Part shown: positions 23,184 to 32,132 of the stretch, piece after piece
Position numbering within the stretch: position 1 is the first letter of the stretch
How the letters are laid out: each line of letters begins with the position of its first letter
From: Gemmatales bacterium
Lineage (GTDB): Bacteria; Planctomycetota; Planctomycetia; Gemmatales; Gemmataceae
Reading direction: 5' to 3'
Assembly: GCA_026004675.1 (NCBI GenBank)
Contig: BPJP01000005.1
Coordinates: 248,001-312,000, forward strand
DNA: 64,000 bases
Translations under genes and position numbers: made by a program
The notes under the pieces: model-generated
What the model saw: the letters and a program-made list of their open reading frames with translations, nothing else
The model's database searches: none
Told to the model about the DNA's origin: nothing

Positions 23184-24335
23184 TTGTCTCATTTGCCGCA
23201 TTTCGGAGGCAAAGACTTGCGTCGCAATCACGTCATCATGGTACTGACAGCGGTCCTGTTGTCCACAGGTGCCGCTTATCGAACGCCGAACTTCGTGGTC
23301 GAAGCTGCGACACCGCAGATCGCGCAACAGGTGGGCCAGGCGGCCGAATACTACCGCAAGCAAAAAGCACTGGAATGGCTGGGATATGAAATGCCGCGCT
23401 GGCCTCAGCCGTGTCCGCTGCAAGTCAAAGTGACGTTTGGCGGCGCAGGGGGCGCGACTTCTTTCGCCTTTGATCGCGGGCGTATCCTCAGCCAAAACAT
23501 GACCATCGAAGGCTCGCTCGACCGCTTGCTGGCCAGCGTGTTGCCTCACGAGATCACCCATACGGTGTTTGCCCATTATTTTCGCCAGCCGGTGCCTCGC
23601 TGGGCGGATGAAGGAGGGTCTGTCTTGTCGGAGGACGACATCGAACGGCGACGACATGATATGCTCGTTCGCCAGATTCTGAATACGCCCGGCCGGGCGA
23701 TGCCGCTGCGCCGTCTTTTCAGCTTGCGCGACTATCCGGGCGATGTCATGGTGCTTTATGCTCAAGGATACTCGGTCGCCAACTTCCTGGTGAGCGCCCG
23801 CGGACGAGCAACGTTTCTGAAGTTCGTCTGGCAGGGAATGCATGAGGGCTGGGACCGCGCAACGCAAATGCATTACGGTTATCGCAGCGTCGAAGAACTG
23901 GAGCAGGCGTGGCTCGATTCGCTGCGCAACCGTCGCCAGCCTCCTGTGCAGATGGCCCAAAACCGCACCTTGCCACCGCGCGGCGTGCCGACCAACCGTC
24001 AAATCCTGGTCCGCCAAACTGTCCCGCCGACCCAGCCAACGATCGGCCGACCCGCTCCCATCGTCCGCGGTCAGATGCCCAACGCCGACCAGGTGGGGCA
24101 GCAGTTCGGCTATGCCCGGCCGAACGGAAACCGACCAGGCTACTTGCCTAACACAGCTCAGCCGACTTCCTATCCCATGCCGTCCCGAGTCACTTCGCCG
24201 GTATCGGCAGCAGCCGATCCCTGGCAACCGGTCGCTGAAGACACGCCGCCAAGCGTCTATCTGGGGCCACCGCAACCGATTGCCGCCCCGACGCCGCTCG
24301 GCCAGCCCGTCCCGTATTCCCCGCCTCAGCGATAA
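23184..24335 (+). CDS. Secreted HExxH metallopeptidase-like protein
   Basis: 383 residues from TTG 23184, supported by GGAGGG seven bases upstream; ATG 23238 would lack a ribosome-binding site. A signal-like hydrophobic segment lies at about 16-33 (HVIMVLTAVLLSTGAAY). The catalytic motif LPHEITHTVF is at about 120-129 with the following WADEGGS (a likely third ligand Glu), the layout of gluzincin 'peptidase MA-like' proteins. The C-terminal 130 residues are Pro/Gln-rich and low complexity. It is probably exported; substrate unknown. Confidence 0.85.
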   Translation: MSHLPHFGGKDLRRNHVIMVLTAVLLSTGAAYRTPNFVVEAATPQIAQQVGQAAEYYRKQKALEWLGYEMPRWPQPCPLQVKVTFGGAGGATSFAFDRGRILSQNMTIEGSLDRLLASVLPHEITHTVFAHYFRQPVPRWADEGGSVLSEDDIERRRHDMLVRQILNTPGRAMPLRRLFSLRDYPGDVMVLYAQGYSVANFLVSARGRATFLKFVWQGMHEGWDRATQMHYGYRSVEELEQAWLDSLRNRRQPPVQMAQNRTLPPRGVPTNRQILVRQTVPPTQPTIGRPAPIVRGQMPNADQVGQQFGYARPNGNRPGYLPNTAQPTSYPMPSRVTSPVSAAADPWQPVAEDTPPSVYLGPPQPIAAPTPLGQPVPYSPPQR

Positions 24336-24411
24336 GATAATTTAAAGATGGTGTTTCGTTCTCATTTGCGGCGAAGCATATGAGAGAGGGCAAAAGCGGT
24401 TGGGGCACCAC

Positions 24412-24639
24412 TCATTGGTTTTGAAACTCGATCGGCCTTTTTCTATAGGTTGGTGCCAACGGCGTTGGCTGGCCGCGAGGGATGAGGTGCAAACGGATGG
24501 GTTCCATAACTGGGGGGCGCGGCACCGCCTCCTGGGGTTCGTTTCGCGAAGTCAGCAAACTATAAGCCAACAAGGCGGCGCCGCCGAGCATGCCGATCAA
24601 TCCGAGGCGAATCATTCCCTTGGTCGAAAACACGGCCAT
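24412..24639 (-). CDS. Small membrane protein
   Basis: 75 residues from ATG 24639, preceded by AGGAAG at a good distance. Residues about 8-28 (GMIRLGLIGMLGGAALLAYSLL) form one membrane helix; the remainder is Pro- and Arg-rich. No family recognised. It lies 76 bases after the tiny lipoprotein gene on the same strand and may be co-transcribed with it. Confidence 0.6.
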   Translation of the reverse strand: MAVFSTKGMIRLGLIGMLGGAALLAYSLLTSRNEPQEAVPRPPVMEPIRLHLIPRGQPTPLAPTYRKRPIEFQNQ

Positions 24640-24715
24640 TCTTCCTGATCTATTCGCTCTGAGATTTGACTTGCCAACTGGTCCAACTCCGCACCCGGCG
24701 GAGTCATTACCGGCC

Positions 24716-24856
24716 TCAGCACGAGCCGCCGCCGACATGGGCCAAAGTCGTCCCGCCATTTTTGATGAACCGAGCCTGCGGGTGGCTCGTTTGGCAACCA
24801 GCCACCAAGCAGAATATGACCGCTGCCATCAGTGATAACCATTTCATCCGCCACAT
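24716..24856 (-). CDS. Very small lipoprotein
   Basis: 46 residues from ATG 24856, with GGAGG about ten bases upstream. The signal reads MWRMKWLSLMAAVIFCLVAGC: basic start, hydrophobic core and lipobox VAGC, leaving a mature peptide of 26 residues ending GGGSC. Too short to assign function. Upstream (to 25132) is a 276-base spacer divergent to the regulator gene. Confidence 0.6.
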   Translation of the reverse strand: MWRMKWLSLMAAVIFCLVAGCQTSHPQARFIKNGGTTLAHVGGGSC

Positions 24857-25132
24857 GATCCCCGTTCCTCCCGTGTTCGTCGTGGCCAACTTGAATGACG
24901 ATGACCGAAACTGTTGCAGTTCGGCATCGCCGATCATTGTCACATATCGGCAGAAGAGGGGGGGACTATCTGTGAGACGTTTCACATTGGCTCTCACCTC
25001 CTTTTTTTAAAATGCGTTGAACGTTCCTGATGGCCGCGGCGTAAAAACCATAGTCGGCTTGTTCGATAAGATGAACACTCTAAAATAACTGGCGAAGGAT
25101 CCCCGTCGAAGCGGTCCGCACGGAACCGGCAA

Positions 25133-25864
25133 ATGGACAACAAGATCTGGTATATCAAACGGTGTTCCCTCTTCGAGAGCTTGACGACGGAGCAGATCGA
25201 ACGACTCGAAAAACGTGCGTTGATCCGAAAGTTCGCCAAACGTTCTTTCGTTTATTTGCCGACCGAACCAGGGCAGAGTGTTCTTGTCGTCGCTCGCGGC
25301 CGAATCAAGATCAAGGACATCACCCCCGACGGACGGGAAACGATTCTCGCCTTTATCGACGAAGGGGAGCTTTTCGGCGAATTGGCGATACTGGATGAAC
25401 CATCCTCCAGACAGGAGTATGCCGAAGCCGTCGTCGATTCCGAGATCGTTGTCGTGCCCCGCGAAGACCTTCTTTGGCTGATGGAACAACGCCCCGACAT
25501 CGCCCTAAGCATCACCAAATTGGTCGGACTGCGGCGCAAACGCATCGAGAATCGTTTGCGAAACGTCCTGTTCCTTTCAAGCCGCGATCGCATGATCCGT
25601 ACTCTGGTCGAACTGGTGGAAACGCATGGCACCATCAACGGACAGGAAGCAGCCATCCACCTGCCTCTATCGCATCAGGAAATCGCCAGTCTGATCGGTG
25701 TCACCCGGGAAACAGTGACCATCGTCTTGGGCCAGTTGCAGTCCGAAGGATTGGTCCGGATTCAAAGGCGCCGTATCCAGATTCTCGACTTTCCGAGATT
25801 GCAACATGAAAGCAGCCTGGCGGAAGGTGCCCGAGCCCCGGTGCCGAAGATGAGCCGACTGTGA
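25133..25864 (+). CDS. Crp/Fnr-family transcriptional regulator
   Basis: 243 residues. The cyclic-nucleotide-binding-like beta barrel covers about 10-125 (VLVVARGRIKIKDITPDGRETILAFIDEGELFGELAIL). The helix-turn-helix is at about 180-225 (LPLSHQEIASLIGVTRETVTIVLGQLQSEGLV), the Fnr-type recognition helix. No Cys cluster for Fe-S binding is present, so it is not a classical oxygen-sensing FNR, and the cAMP-contact Arg/Ser pattern is unclear. It probably controls energy or stress genes. A small zinc-finger protein gene follows 73 bases later. Confidence 0.95.
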   Translation: MDNKIWYIKRCSLFESLTTEQIERLEKRALIRKFAKRSFVYLPTEPGQSVLVVARGRIKIKDITPDGRETILAFIDEGELFGELAILDEPSSRQEYAEAVVDSEIVVVPREDLLWLMEQRPDIALSITKLVGLRRKRIENRLRNVLFLSSRDRMIRTLVELVETHGTINGQEAAIHLPLSHQEIASLIGVTRETVTIVLGQLQSEGLVRIQRRRIQILDFPRLQHESSLAEGARAPVPKMSRL

Positions 25865-25937
25865 ACTGAATCACGGATTCTTTTCAGCGGCAAGACGAAA
25901 ACAAAAGAGGTTCAGAAAGGTGCGGGGAGCAAGATCA

Positions 25938-26312
25938 ATGGAAAGCGAGACAACCTTTGGGACATTGCAGCCGGAACCATTATGGCAGCCCTGCCCTCGG
26001 GGTGAATTGGTGAGTTTGGGCAAACGCTTGAGGCAGCGCCGCCAGCGGCGCCGGTTTTTGTACACTGCCGCAGGCACGCTGTCTCTTCTGGCGGCGGCGG
26101 GCGGTGCCTGGCTCATACTGCAATCGCAAGGAGAACAGCCTTCTCCATCCGAGGATTATTTCTTTGCCGATCTGTGGTGCAGCGAGGTGCAAAAACTCGC
26201 CAAAGCATTCATGAACCAGGAACTTTCGCCTGACATGGCCGATAAGGTCCGGCGCCATATCAACGCTTGTCCCCGTTGCGGTCCGCTCTTCGCCAAACAC
26301 ATGGCCGGTTGA
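25938..26312 (+). CDS. Membrane protein with zf-HC2-like zinc site
   Basis: 124 residues from ATG 25938. A basic stretch (KRLRQRRQRRR) precedes one membrane helix at about 41-61, and the C-terminal part ends HINACPRCGPLF, i.e. His-X3-Cys-X2-Cys, the end of the zinc-binding pattern seen in anti-sigma factors; an earlier Cys (LWCSEVQ) could be the fourth ligand. Unlike usual anti-sigmas, the zinc site would be on the C-terminal side of the helix. The position after a Crp/Fnr gene suggests a shared operon. Role inferred only. Confidence 0.7.
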   Translation: MESETTFGTLQPEPLWQPCPRGELVSLGKRLRQRRQRRRFLYTAAGTLSLLAAAGGAWLILQSQGEQPSPSEDYFFADLWCSEVQKLAKAFMNQELSPDMADKVRRHINACPRCGPLFAKHMAG

Positions 26313-26510
26313 TAGTCGTACCCTGCGCGCCAGACTCCGTCGGCTGACGGTGGCTTCTCCCGCATCTGATCCCCGCGTGCCTCGGCAAGCACCAGCGAGG
26401 CACCGACCCATCTGCAGCGGAAGCGCTTCAAACGCGTACTTGTCCGCCGACTGTTCATAGGCTAAGCTGTCGTCATCCCCTCCGGCTATTTCGCTTTGAC
26501 GGAGAGACCG

Positions 26511-27794
26511 ATGTCCCGACAGAATCGCAGACAATTTTTGCAGGAGTCGGCTGGCTCTCTCGCCCTGGCGGCGACTGTGTCAGCTGCCCCGGCGCAGAAT
26601 AAGGAGAAACTGACCGTTGCCGTCATCGGCTGCGGAGGTATGGGAACGGGGCACTTGACACGGCTGGTTCGCAACAAGCAAGTTCAGGTAGCCTACATTT
26701 GCGATCCGGATGAAAACCGGCTAGGCAAAGCAAGCAAAATCGCTCCCCAGGCCAAACCGGTTGGGGACATGCGCCGCATCTTCGATGACAAAGTGGTCGA
26801 CGCTGTCTGGATCGCCACGCCCGATCACTGGCATGCCCCGGCAACGATCTTGGCGTGCCAAGCCGGCAAGCACGTCTATGTTGAAAAGCCGTGCTGCCAC
26901 AACATCCGCGAGGGACGACTCATGATCGAGGCCGCCAGGAAACACAAACGTGTTGTCCAGGTCGGCACGCAAAGCCGAAGTACCGCTCACGTGATCAAAG
27001 CCATCGAACGCCTCAAGGCAGGTGCGATTGGTGAGATACTCGTCGCCAAGGCCTGGAACAGCCAAAAACGCCGAAACATCGGCAAAGGCAAGCCAGGCAA
27101 ACCACCGCCCCATCTCGATTACGATCTTTGGGTCGGTCCCGCTTCGATGGTTCCCTTTCAGGCCAACCGATTGCATTACAACTGGCACTGGTGGTACAAC
27201 TTCGGTACCGGCGACATGGGCAACGACGGCGTTCATGATCTCGACATCGCCCGCTGGGGCCTCGGCGTCGATACCCACCCTACCACCATCACTGGCATCG
27301 GCGGCAAATACTTCTTCGATGACGATCAGCAGTTCCCCGACACCCAATACGTCGTCTTCGAGTATCCAGGCAACGGGAAGGTTGGCCAAAAAAAACAACT
27401 GATCTACGAACACCGCATCTGGTCCCCCTACACCCAGGAAGGCTACGAAAACGGCAACGCCTTTTACGGCACCAACGGTATGATGATCCTCGGCAAAGGA
27501 GGGGGATGGAAACTATTTGGCCCCAGAAACAAGCTCCTTGAAAGCGCCGAGGGAGGAGTTGATGTTCAGGCTCATCATGAAAACTTCCTGACCTGCATCC
27601 GCTCAGGCAACACGCCCAGTGCCGATATCGCCATCAACCATCTGTCGTCGACATTATGCCATCTGGGCAATATCGCTTGCCGACTTGGCCGAATGATCCA
27701 GTTCGACCCCCACAAGGAAACGATCGTCGGCGATGCGGAAGCAGCAGCACTGGTCGGCAGGGAGTATCGGAAAGGACACTGGGCGGCACTTTAG
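26511..27794 (+). CDS. Gfo/Idh/MocA-family oxidoreductase, Tat-exported
   Basis: About 427 residues from ATG 26511, preceded by GGAGAGA; a TTG 15 bases earlier is less likely. A Tat signal (NRRQFLQESAGSLALAATVSA, about 4-25) precedes the NAD(P)-binding Rossmann fold (VAVIGCGGMGTGHL) and the conserved VEKPCCHN (EKP) segment. These enzymes oxidise or reduce sugars and cyclitols, and planctomycetes carry many exported versions. A ROK-type kinase gene follows 13 bases later, which supports a role in sugar catabolism. Substrate cannot be read. Confidence 0.95.
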   Translation: MSRQNRRQFLQESAGSLALAATVSAAPAQNKEKLTVAVIGCGGMGTGHLTRLVRNKQVQVAYICDPDENRLGKASKIAPQAKPVGDMRRIFDDKVVDAVWIATPDHWHAPATILACQAGKHVYVEKPCCHNIREGRLMIEAARKHKRVVQVGTQSRSTAHVIKAIERLKAGAIGEILVAKAWNSQKRRNIGKGKPGKPPPHLDYDLWVGPASMVPFQANRLHYNWHWWYNFGTGDMGNDGVHDLDIARWGLGVDTHPTTITGIGGKYFFDDDQQFPDTQYVVFEYPGNGKVGQKKQLIYEHRIWSPYTQEGYENGNAFYGTNGMMILGKGGGWKLFGPRNKLLESAEGGVDVQAHHENFLTCIRSGNTPSADIAINHLSSTLCHLGNIACRLGRMIQFDPHKETIVGDAEAAALVGREYRKGHWAAL

Positions 27795-27807
27795 CGCCGC
27801 TGTGCCC

Positions 27808-28770
27808 ATGTATCTTGGCATCGAAATCGGCGGAACGAAACTGCAAATCGGCGCCGGGCAGGGCGATGGAACGGTCGCCGCCCTTTGGCGCGCACAAGTC
27901 GACGTCGCCAGTGGCGCTGAAGGCATCCGTCGCCAGCTCGTAGCAGGGTTCGGCCACATTCTCAACCAAATGCGAACCTCGGCGACATGCTTCCGTGCCG
28001 TCGGCATCGGCTTTGGTGGTCCGGTCGATGATGCCACCAGAAGAGTGATCAAATCGCACCAAATCCACGGCTGGGACGATTTTCCTCTGGCCGACTGGGT
28101 CGGCGAAGCGCTCGGCTTGCCGGCGGTGTTGGGGAACGACGCCGATGTCGCCGGACTGGCCGAAGCACTTTTTGGAGCGGGCAAAGGATTTTCTCCTGTC
28201 TTCTATATCACGGTTGGCACCGGGATCGGCGGCGGGTTCATTCTCGATGGTCGGATCTATCGTGGTGTTGGCCGAGGTGCCTCAGAAATCGGCCATCTGC
28301 AAGTTCAAACCGAAGACGGCCCGTCCATCGTGGAGCATTGCGCTTCGGGCTGGGGTCTCGTACGGGTAGCGCAACAGCGCTTGGCCAGGGGAGAGGGACA
28401 AGATTCGCTGGTGGTCCGGGCGAACCCCGATCATCGGAGGTTGACTGCGGAGGCGATCGCCAAGGCAGCCGAGGAGGGAGACGATTTCGCTCGGTCGGTC
28501 CTGGACGCCGGCTTGCGGCGTTTGGCAGAGGGGATTTGTCATGTGATCGCCTTGTTATGCCCGCGGCGCATTGTCGTCGGTGGCGGCGTTTCGCTCATGG
28601 GCGAAAAGTTGTTTTTCGAGCCGCTACGGCGATTTGTTTCCGAACGCGTTTTCGCTCCCTTCGCCGACTGTTACGAAATCGTACCGGCACAGCTAGGCGA
28701 AGCAGTGGTGGTGCACGGCGCTCTGGCTTTGGCTGCCCAGACGACGGAGTGCGGACCTGCGTTGCCCTGA
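27808..28770 (+). CDS. ROK-family sugar kinase
   Basis: 320 residues from ATG 27808. The ROK features are the N-terminal GIEIGGTKLQIG phosphate loop, GIGFGGPVD, catalytic NDADVAGLAEA and TVGTGIGGGFI. The usual zinc motif C-x-C-G-x-x-G-C-x-E is not present; the equivalent stretch reads VEHCASGWGL. It should phosphorylate a sugar with ATP in the cytoplasm. The 13-base gap after the oxidoreductase suggests an operon; the upstream partner is exported while this protein is not, so they may act on successive compartments of one pathway. Confidence 0.93.
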   Translation: MYLGIEIGGTKLQIGAGQGDGTVAALWRAQVDVASGAEGIRRQLVAGFGHILNQMRTSATCFRAVGIGFGGPVDDATRRVIKSHQIHGWDDFPLADWVGEALGLPAVLGNDADVAGLAEALFGAGKGFSPVFYITVGTGIGGGFILDGRIYRGVGRGASEIGHLQVQTEDGPSIVEHCASGWGLVRVAQQRLARGEGQDSLVVRANPDHRRLTAEAIAKAAEEGDDFARSVLDAGLRRLAEGICHVIALLCPRRIVVGGGVSLMGEKLFFEPLRRFVSERVFAPFADCYEIVPAQLGEAVVVHGALALAAQTTECGPALP

Positions 28771-28848
28771 AAGCGATCGCAAAAGAGGCTAAAGACAGAA
28801 CAGCCAAGCGAGGTCGCCTTTCCGCCTTCAGGGCACTGCGACATCGTG

Positions 28849-29247
28849 TTAGACAATTGAGCGAACCAGTTCACGTATTCTCTGGGCAATCATGTCGCGC
28901 ACGCGGCGAAATTCTTCGAGCGGTTGTCCCTTGGGATCGGGAATGTTCCAGTCAGCGTGCTGGCAAGCTCGAACGATGGGACAGGCATCGCCGCACCCCA
29001 TCGTGATGGCCCAGTCATAAGCGACATCCGGAATTTCCTCGAGCGACTTGGATCGGTGCGAACGCAGGTCGTAACCCAGTTCCGCCATGACGGCAATGGC
29101 TGTTTCGTTGACCTTTCCGCTCGGTCGCGAGCCGGCACTATATGGTTCGATCCGGTCAGAGGCGATCAAGCGCGCCAGTGCTTCCGCCATTTGGCTCCGG
29201 CACGAATTTTCCACGCAGACGAACAGAACGCGTATTTTTCCCGCCAT
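28849..29247 (-). CDS. arsC: Arsenate reductase, thioredoxin-coupled low-Mr phosphatase fold
   Basis: 132 residues from ATG 29247; an upstream TTG gives two extra residues. The P-loop CVENSCRS (Cys11-X5-Arg17) and the resolving pair Cys85 and Cys89 (MGCGDACP) match the Bacillus/Staphylococcus ArsC mechanism, in which Cys residues pass the disulfide to thioredoxin. The DPKG loop supplies the general acid. It reduces arsenate to arsenite. No arsB, acr3 or arsR gene adjoins it, so detoxification would need a transporter elsewhere. Confidence 0.93.
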   Translation of the reverse strand: MAGKIRVLFVCVENSCRSQMAEALARLIASDRIEPYSAGSRPSGKVNETAIAVMAELGYDLRSHRSKSLEEIPDVAYDWAITMGCGDACPIVRACQHADWNIPDPKGQPLEEFRRVRDMIAQRIRELVRSIV

Positions 29248-29373
29248 CAGCAACCCTTTCCTCTCCGCACGCCAGAGCCATTGCTATTTGCTTGCAGCAA
29301 GCAGTCGTGTGGGCTATTACTCGAAACGACGATCATTCGCTCGTTTGACATCGGATTTTTTAGAGGAGCACTC

Positions 29374-29961
29374 ATGAACGAACAGCGACGGCAGTTTTTG
29401 CGAAGTTTCGGACTGGTGGCTGCAGGGGCTTTGGGAGGCTGGGCGTTGCCCAGTTTTTTGCAACACTACGTCAATGCCGAAGGCGAACAGGACGGCATCT
29501 CTCCAGAAACCCGCATCAAACAGCTGAAGATTGTGTTGCCGAAACCGACGAAGCCCAAGAATACGTATGTGCCGACCGTTCGCGTTGGCAATTTGCTTTA
29601 CGTTGCCGGTCACGGGCCGGGGTCTGTTGACGGCAAGCCGGTCGTCGGCAAGGTCGGCCGTGATTTAAACCTCGAACAGGCACAGCAAGCCGCTCGCCTG
29701 GCAGGTCTTCGCATCCTCGGCGCTGTGCGCGCCGCTGTCGGCAGCCTGGACAACGTCGTTCGCCTGGTCAAAACGCTAGGCATGGTCAACGCCACCCCCG
29801 ACTTCAAAGACCAGCCATTGGTGATCAACGGCTTCTCCGACTTGATCGTCGAGATCTTCGGTGAAAAACGGGGCAAGGGGGCACGCAGCGCTGTCGGCAT
29901 GGGCTCGTTGCCTGGCGGCATTCCAGTCGAAATCGAAACGATTTTCCAAATACGAACGTAA
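29374..29961 (+). CDS. RidA/YjgF-like protein with Tat signal
   Basis: 195 residues from ATG 29374 with AGAGGAG upstream. The N-terminus (EQRRQFLRSFGLVAAGALGGWALP, about 3-26) is a Tat signal, and the rest is a RidA-like domain (VRVGNLLYVAGHGPG, then EQAQQAARLAGLRILGAV, then VINGFSDLIVEIFGEKGKGARSAVG-like end). Cytoplasmic RidA removes reactive enamines; an exported one is uncommon. The catalytic Arg is plausible in KGARSAVG. Divergent from arsC, the shared spacer is 126 bases. Confidence 0.9.
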   Translation: MNEQRRQFLRSFGLVAAGALGGWALPSFLQHYVNAEGEQDGISPETRIKQLKIVLPKPTKPKNTYVPTVRVGNLLYVAGHGPGSVDGKPVVGKVGRDLNLEQAQQAARLAGLRILGAVRAAVGSLDNVVRLVKTLGMVNATPDFKDQPLVINGFSDLIVEIFGEKRGKGARSAVGMGSLPGGIPVEIETIFQIRT

Positions 29962-30010
29962 GCGATTTTCGTTAGCCAGTGATTTGCGTATCGGCAGGAC
30001 GGGTCCACGA

Positions 30011-31951
30011 TCACTCGCGCTCGGTAACATCGTCCGGGCTGACAGCCGGAGTCTCGTCCGGCGTTGCCGACTCAGTCGATTCTTTTTCCGCCTCGCCGAG
30101 GCGGACCACTTTGTAGCCGCCGCGAAGCCGGTCCGTAAGGGCAATAGCCCCGAAAATGAAGACCAGCAGGCAGGGCAGGACACTGACCCAGCGAAAGGCC
30201 ATGGCCGCCCCGACAGCTTCGGCTTTTTCCACATCCTCGGCTTTTTGCAAAATCTGTTTTTGTTCGTTGGTCAAGTCGAGCTTATGCACCGCGGCGGCCA
30301 CAATCGCTTTTTCACGTGTGGTCCATTGCTCCACTTGATCCTTCTTTAATTTATCGGCGGCACCGGTTTCGCCCTGTTCTTCGAGTTGCCGGGAAAGTTG
30401 GTCCCGTTGCTTCTTTGTCAATTGTGCCGCCTCGATTTCGCGCAAAAGATGCAAACTGCTGATGGTATGCCGAACCTGGTCCAGTCCGGCGAAAACATCC
30501 TGCTGGGTGGGCGTCAGGTTCTGCTGTTGCAAGGCAGCCCGTGTTGCTCGATCGTTTTTGTCATCCAGATCGAGAAGCTCGACCAGAATCAGCCTTTGTT
30601 CGGCGGACAAGGAATCCTCGAGCTCTGCCCACTGCCCGCGCAGGTCGTCAGACTTGAGAAAGGCTTTCTGACTTTCTGTCAGCCAGGATCTCGGGTCGAT
30701 GTCGCGTTTTTCGCTCTCTGACAGCGTTGCCAGCAAACTGATTTTCTTGGCGATATCCTGATTGATGGCGCCGCCGCGTACGATTTGCCTGGCCAGCTCA
30801 GGGTTCCGTTCGGTCACTTCGGCCACGGCATAATGGTCATAAATTTGTCCCATTCGAGGGAGCACTTCGGAAATGGAGAGATTGCCTGCTGATCCCATCA
30901 AGCAAAGAAGCAGAGCGCCACCTTTCGGGAAACGTTCAGCCGTGACGCCGAGCATGGTGGGCCAGAAATAAGCGATTCCCAAGCCATAGATGGTGGCGTA
31001 GGCGAACGCTGACCAGGCAGTGGTGGCGAAACTCAGGAGATACAATCCCAGAGCCGAGAGGATAGCGGAGCCGGTAAGCATGCCGACGGGCGAAAAGGCA
31101 TGGGCCAGCGGGCCGGCAAAATGCCGCATCACGAACATCATGCCGCTCGTGTACACCAGGATCAGCGTGCCGGAAACCCCCGCCGTCCGGGTCATGACCG
31201 ATTCCTGCCACTTTTGCGGTCCGAGTTCGGTGGCCGCGGTCAAAAGCATGCAAAAGGCCCATAGCAGAAAGGCCGGACGCACCGCTTCGAGAAACATCTC
31301 CCCCGTGCTGACTCCCGATTCGACCCGCTCGGTGAGAGGGAAACGCTGGCCGACGAACATCGCGCCGTACAACAGGCAAGGAAAGAGGATCAACAACAGG
31401 CTGATGCGCCAGTTCTGTTCCATGCCGGGGACGTTGACGAAACCCAGGTCGATGCCCTGTCCGATAAAACGTCCACACAGGCCGCCCAACACCAGTCCGC
31501 CCGGCCACCAGGCATGCAAGATGTTTAAATAATGAGTTTTGTCATGGGAATAGAGCGTGGCGGCTAACGGATTGATACCGGTTTCGACCATGCCGTTGCC
31601 GCACCCCATGAGGAATGAGGCGAAGTAGAGCCATTCGAAGGCCCATTGGCTGAATGGGGCGGCTTCGCCGACGATTTGCGGCGCGAAGATCGTGCCGAGC
31701 ACGCCAATCAGGTGGCACCAAAAGGCCAGAAACATGATCCGCTTCATGCCGAGCAGATCGCAGATGAAACCGCCGATCAGCATCGAGGCGGCCATGCCGA
31801 GAAAAACCGCTCCCTCGATCGAGCCTTTTGCTTGTTGCGACAGGCCAAAAGCATCGCCCATGGGCTGCAAAATATCGCCTCGGACCACGAACGTAAACGC
31901 CGAGGTAACCAAGGCGATGCAACTCGCGATGAAGAGACGGCGCGGATTCAT
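30011..31951 (-). CDS. MFS transporter with large hydrophilic insert
   Basis: 646 residues from ATG 31951, with GGGAGA upstream. Eleven membrane segments of the major facilitator fold occupy the first about 375 residues (with GMKRIMFL and the AMFVGQRFP-type loop), most like sugar or nucleoside permeases. A hydrophilic, coiled-coil-prone region of about 190 residues (roughly 395-590, rich in Leu, Lys, Glu and Gln) precedes one more membrane helix (about 600-620) and a charged tail. The insert is unusual for MFS proteins and may be regulatory. Substrate unknown. Confidence 0.9.
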   Translation of the reverse strand: MNPRRLFIASCIALVTSAFTFVVRGDILQPMGDAFGLSQQAKGSIEGAVFLGMAASMLIGGFICDLLGMKRIMFLAFWCHLIGVLGTIFAPQIVGEAAPFSQWAFEWLYFASFLMGCGNGMVETGINPLAATLYSHDKTHYLNILHAWWPGGLVLGGLCGRFIGQGIDLGFVNVPGMEQNWRISLLLILFPCLLYGAMFVGQRFPLTERVESGVSTGEMFLEAVRPAFLLWAFCMLLTAATELGPQKWQESVMTRTAGVSGTLILVYTSGMMFVMRHFAGPLAHAFSPVGMLTGSAILSALGLYLLSFATTAWSAFAYATIYGLGIAYFWPTMLGVTAERFPKGGALLLCLMGSAGNLSISEVLPRMGQIYDHYAVAEVTERNPELARQIVRGGAINQDIAKKISLLATLSESEKRDIDPRSWLTESQKAFLKSDDLRGQWAELEDSLSAEQRLILVELLDLDDKNDRATRAALQQQNLTPTQQDVFAGLDQVRHTISSLHLLREIEAAQLTKKQRDQLSRQLEEQGETGAADKLKKDQVEQWTTREKAIVAAAVHKLDLTNEQKQILQKAEDVEKAEAVGAAMAFRWVSVLPCLLVFIFGAIALTDRLRGGYKVVRLGEAEKESTESATPDETPAVSPDDVTERE

Positions 31952-32132
31952 GGACGCATCTCCCACCTGGTTGGCATGATGGCTACGGTGTTGCTCACGT
32001 TATACGAAAATCAGCCAGCTGGACAGCTGCGACGCGTCAGGCCTCGGTCACGATGGCGACGTAAACAAACAACAACGGCATCCACCGCAATCGTCGAGCA
32101 AAGCAGCAGATGCCGTTGGAAACCAGTCAGAG

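Noticed and set aside
23133-24275. 380-codon frame opposite the HExxH peptidase gene
   Set aside because: The + strand protein has a signal, catalytic motif and ribosome-binding site; the opposite frame shows none.
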